A DNA stretch of 15,366 bases. It comes from Oribacterium sp. UBA3737. GTDB lineage: Bacteria; Bacillota_A; Clostridia; Lachnospirales; Lachnospiraceae. This document shows positions 14,742 to 15,366 of the stretch, one piece after another (position 1 is the stretch's first letter; each line of letters opens with the position of its first letter). A model generated the notes under the pieces. It was not told where the DNA came from and searched no databases. It worked only from the letters and a program-made list of their open reading frames with translations. The translations under genes were made by a program, and so were the position numbers. The stretch is taken from contig DFGZ01000023.1 in NCBI GenBank assembly GCA_002371295.1, forward strand, positions 1,812 to 17,177, written 5' to 3'.

Positions 14742-15366
14742 TCATAGTATGATTATGCCGGCACAATCCATTGACTTAAGGTCATAGACATTGCCGCTCT
14801 CAACACCGACAACTACGGGGCGTAAAAGAAAATTCGGATTTCGCTGTACTACCTTCGCGGTTTCACCATTACTTAACTGGACAGTGGAATCTACAGGATA
14901 CAGGATCATCATCTGCATGAAGCTGTTCAGGGCGCCGAGATCAAGTTCATTTGTCATGGCCATGAGCATTTCCACCGCTTCGCGGGGTGACTTGCCGGTT
15001 TTATAGGGCCTTTCGGTCACAAGAGCATCATATATATCGGAAACTGTCAGTATCTTCGCGTAACTATGAATGTGCTCATCGGTCGCACCGTAGGGATAGC
15101 CGCTTCCATCCATTTTTTCATGATGCTGGAGCATGGCTATCTTAACATCTATAGGTATCTCATTGTTTTCAGCCACAAGTTCATAACTGTAAGTACTGTG
15201 CTTTTTCATGATTTCAAATTCTTCCGGAGTAAGTCTCGCAGGCTTGTTCAGTATTTCCAGAGGAACCCTTGTCTTTCCTATATCATGCAAAAGTCCGGCC
15301 ATGCCTATCTCGTATATTTCTTTGCTGCTCTTTTTCTGTTCCTTGGCTATGACCATACTGATGATG
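14742..15366 (-). CDS. HD-GYP domain c-di-GMP phosphodiesterase (N-terminus off window)
   Basis: The last 208 or so codons of a larger protein; the frame stays open to the window edge, so the N-terminal sensory or receiver part is not seen. Motifs of the HD-GYP family appear in order: HDIGK (15287-15273), KHSTYSYELV, HHEKMDGSGYP (15125-15093) and SDIYDALVTERPYK. These supply the metal-binding histidines and aspartates and the GYP signature, so the protein should degrade cyclic di-GMP or a related dinucleotide. A C-terminal ~65-residue tail (LYPVDSTVQLSNGETAKVVQRNPNFLLRPVV) is the small beta-rich extension often found after HD-GYP. The stop is TGA at 14744-14742, followed by hairpins. Family certain, the input signal unknown. 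Confidence 0.93.
   Translation of the reverse strand, partial: IISMVIAKEQKKSSKEIYEIGMAGLLHDIGKTRVPLEILNKPARLTPEEFEIMKKHSTYSYELVAENNEIPIDVKIAMLQHHEKMDGSGYPYGATDEHIHSYAKILTVSDIYDALVTERPYKTGKSPREAVEMLMAMTNELDLGALNSFMQMMILYPVDSTVQLSNGETAKVVQRNPNFLLRPVVVGVESGNVYDLKSMDCAGIIIL

Overview
The window looks like chromosome of a gut or rumen Firmicute of the Lachnospiraceae type (Butyrivibrio, Lachnospira and relatives). I base this on AGGAGG-like ribosome binding sites, moderate G+C with A+T-rich promoters, a huge secreted pectinase with an acidic linker and C-terminal cell-wall-binding repeats, and a PD-(D/E)XK 'Rpn-type' protein of the sort common in that family. The genus is inference. No rRNA, tRNA, CRISPR array, intact insertion sequence or phage gene is visible.

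Layout. Positions 1-918 (minus) hold most of a DUF362 protein with two 4Fe-4S motifs, cut by the left edge. The next 597 bases have no intact gene but contain a frameshifted scrap of an FMN-binding domain (1094-1235) and the promoter region of the next gene, with a perfect 14-bp palindrome, a TATAAT box and a site resembling a CcpA/LacI-family operator. Positions 1516-6009 encode a 1497-residue secreted GH28 pectinase (polygalacturonase-like). A family IV (HSL-type) esterase follows at 6143-7063.

From 7260 to 8886 on the minus strand lie a YitT-type membrane protein and, upstream of it, a stand-alone NAD(P)H-hydrate epimerase. These diverge from a CitMHS-family citrate-metal symporter at 9062-10363, and a long imperfect hairpin sits at the exact midpoint of the divergent gap. 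After a clean terminator comes a two-component operon: an OmpR-type response regulator (10584-11270) and a hybrid sensor kinase (11275-13320). Its leader carries a palindrome with 17-bp arms and a second hairpin whose distal arm is a Shine-Dalgarno-like sequence.

A long-stem bidirectional terminator separates the kinase from a convergent Rpn-type nuclease gene with a TTG start (14266-13436). A structure-rich 475-base gap follows, then the C-terminal part of an HD-GYP cyclic-di-GMP phosphodiesterase that leaves the window at the right edge.

How they may work together. The pectinase and the esterase could cooperate in breaking down plant pectin, with carbon-source control through the operator-like site. 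The symporter and the two-component system are adjacent and co-oriented, so a carboxylate-sensing circuit is plausible but unproven. The most unusual items are the kinase's C-terminal receiver domain, in which the phosphoacceptor aspartate is serine, and the several large dyad-symmetric sequences in front of regulated genes. I see no clear undescribed defence or mobile system.
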